From assembly GCF_024347415.1 (NCBI RefSeq), contig NZ_AP025476.1:2294001-2358000 (forward strand): a stretch of 64,000 nucleotides of DNA. The letters are read 5' to 3'. A program made the translations under genes and the position numbers. This document shows positions 63,969 to 64,000 of the stretch, piece by piece. Numbering within the stretch: position 1 is the first letter of the stretch; each line of letters starts with the position of its first letter. The notes under the pieces are model-generated. The model was not told the DNA's origin, searched no databases, and saw only the letters and a list, made by a program, of their open reading frames with translations. The stretch is from Vibrio crassostreae (GTDB lineage: Bacteria; Pseudomonadota; Gammaproteobacteria; Enterobacterales; Vibrionaceae).

Positions 63969-64000
63969 AAAGGGACATACTGAAAAGTGTGTCCCTTTTT
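63969..64000 (+). terminator. Terminator after the EmrD-type gene
   Basis: AAAGGGACATACT pairs with AGTGTGTCCCTTT with one mismatch, followed by T to the window edge. Confidence 0.85.

Overview
The window is an ordinary stretch of the main chromosome of a Vibrio (Gammaproteobacteria, Vibrionaceae), probably a marine species near the Splendidus group. The genus call rests on protein similarity and gene order recognised by eye: a c-di-GMP riboswitch ahead of tfoY, mukFEB with cmoM, torR/torD/purR/tfoY in a row, monomeric NADP isocitrate dehydrogenase next to rluE, and aat-bpt-infA-clpA-clpS-cspD. The species cannot be fixed from this sequence alone. I see no IS element, prophage, integron, CRISPR array, rRNA or tRNA gene; this is core genome with small insertions and local oddities.

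Layout. 0-3.1 kb: cytochrome bd oxidase operon cydA-cydB-cydX-ybgE (minus), with a perfect FNR-type box upstream. 3.6-9.6 kb (minus): aspS, ruvC, then ruvA-ruvB, with a chemoreceptor gene wedged between ruvC and ruvA. 9.9-12.7 kb (plus): yecE, cmoA, cmoB. 13.1-16.3 kb (plus): a three-gene unit of a lipoprotein retropepsin-like protease, an inactive transglutaminase fused to seven membrane helices, and an ATP-grasp ligase; this is the least understood system here. 16.4-20.7 kb (minus): one 1409-residue formate dehydrogenase fused to a GltD-like flavoprotein. 21.0-28.5 kb (minus): cmoM-mukF-mukE-mukB, divergent from elyC. 29.6-34.8 kb: torR, torD, purR, the riboswitch and tfoY, a TVP38-family membrane protein and a DUF2007/zinc-ribbon protein. 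34.9-44.4 kb: an alpha/beta hydrolase, glgA and glgC, topA, yciN, aroA and a glycine-zipper protein. 44.5-49.8 kb: both N-end-rule aminoacyl transferases, infA, clpA, clpS, cspD. 50.2-64 kb: icd, rluE, a porin, dinG, a TSUP permease, priC-ybaM, roxA, a dCache chemoreceptor and an EmrD-type drug exporter.

How the genes work together. cmoA, cmoB and cmoM together make and methylate the cmo5U34 wobble modification of tRNA. Aat and Bpt attach leucine or phenylalanine to protein N-termini, and ClpS hands such proteins to ClpA, so the adaptor and unfoldase arms of the leucine N-degron pathway sit in 5 kb. RuvA, RuvB and RuvC process Holliday junctions. CydABX, TorR/TorD and the formate dehydrogenase point to life across changing oxygen levels. 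TfoY (c-di-GMP responsive in V. cholerae) and two chemoreceptors connect to motility.

Most notable points: the protease / inactive-transglutaminase / ATP-grasp operon; a hairpin between the inserted chemoreceptor gene and ruvA that is both terminator-like and LexA-box-like; two 7-bp tandem arrays at distant loci whose units differ by one base, one of which supplies the C-terminus and stop codon of ybaM; and a possible small RNA near 12.9-13.0 kb. Annotation was by reading only; no database search was run.
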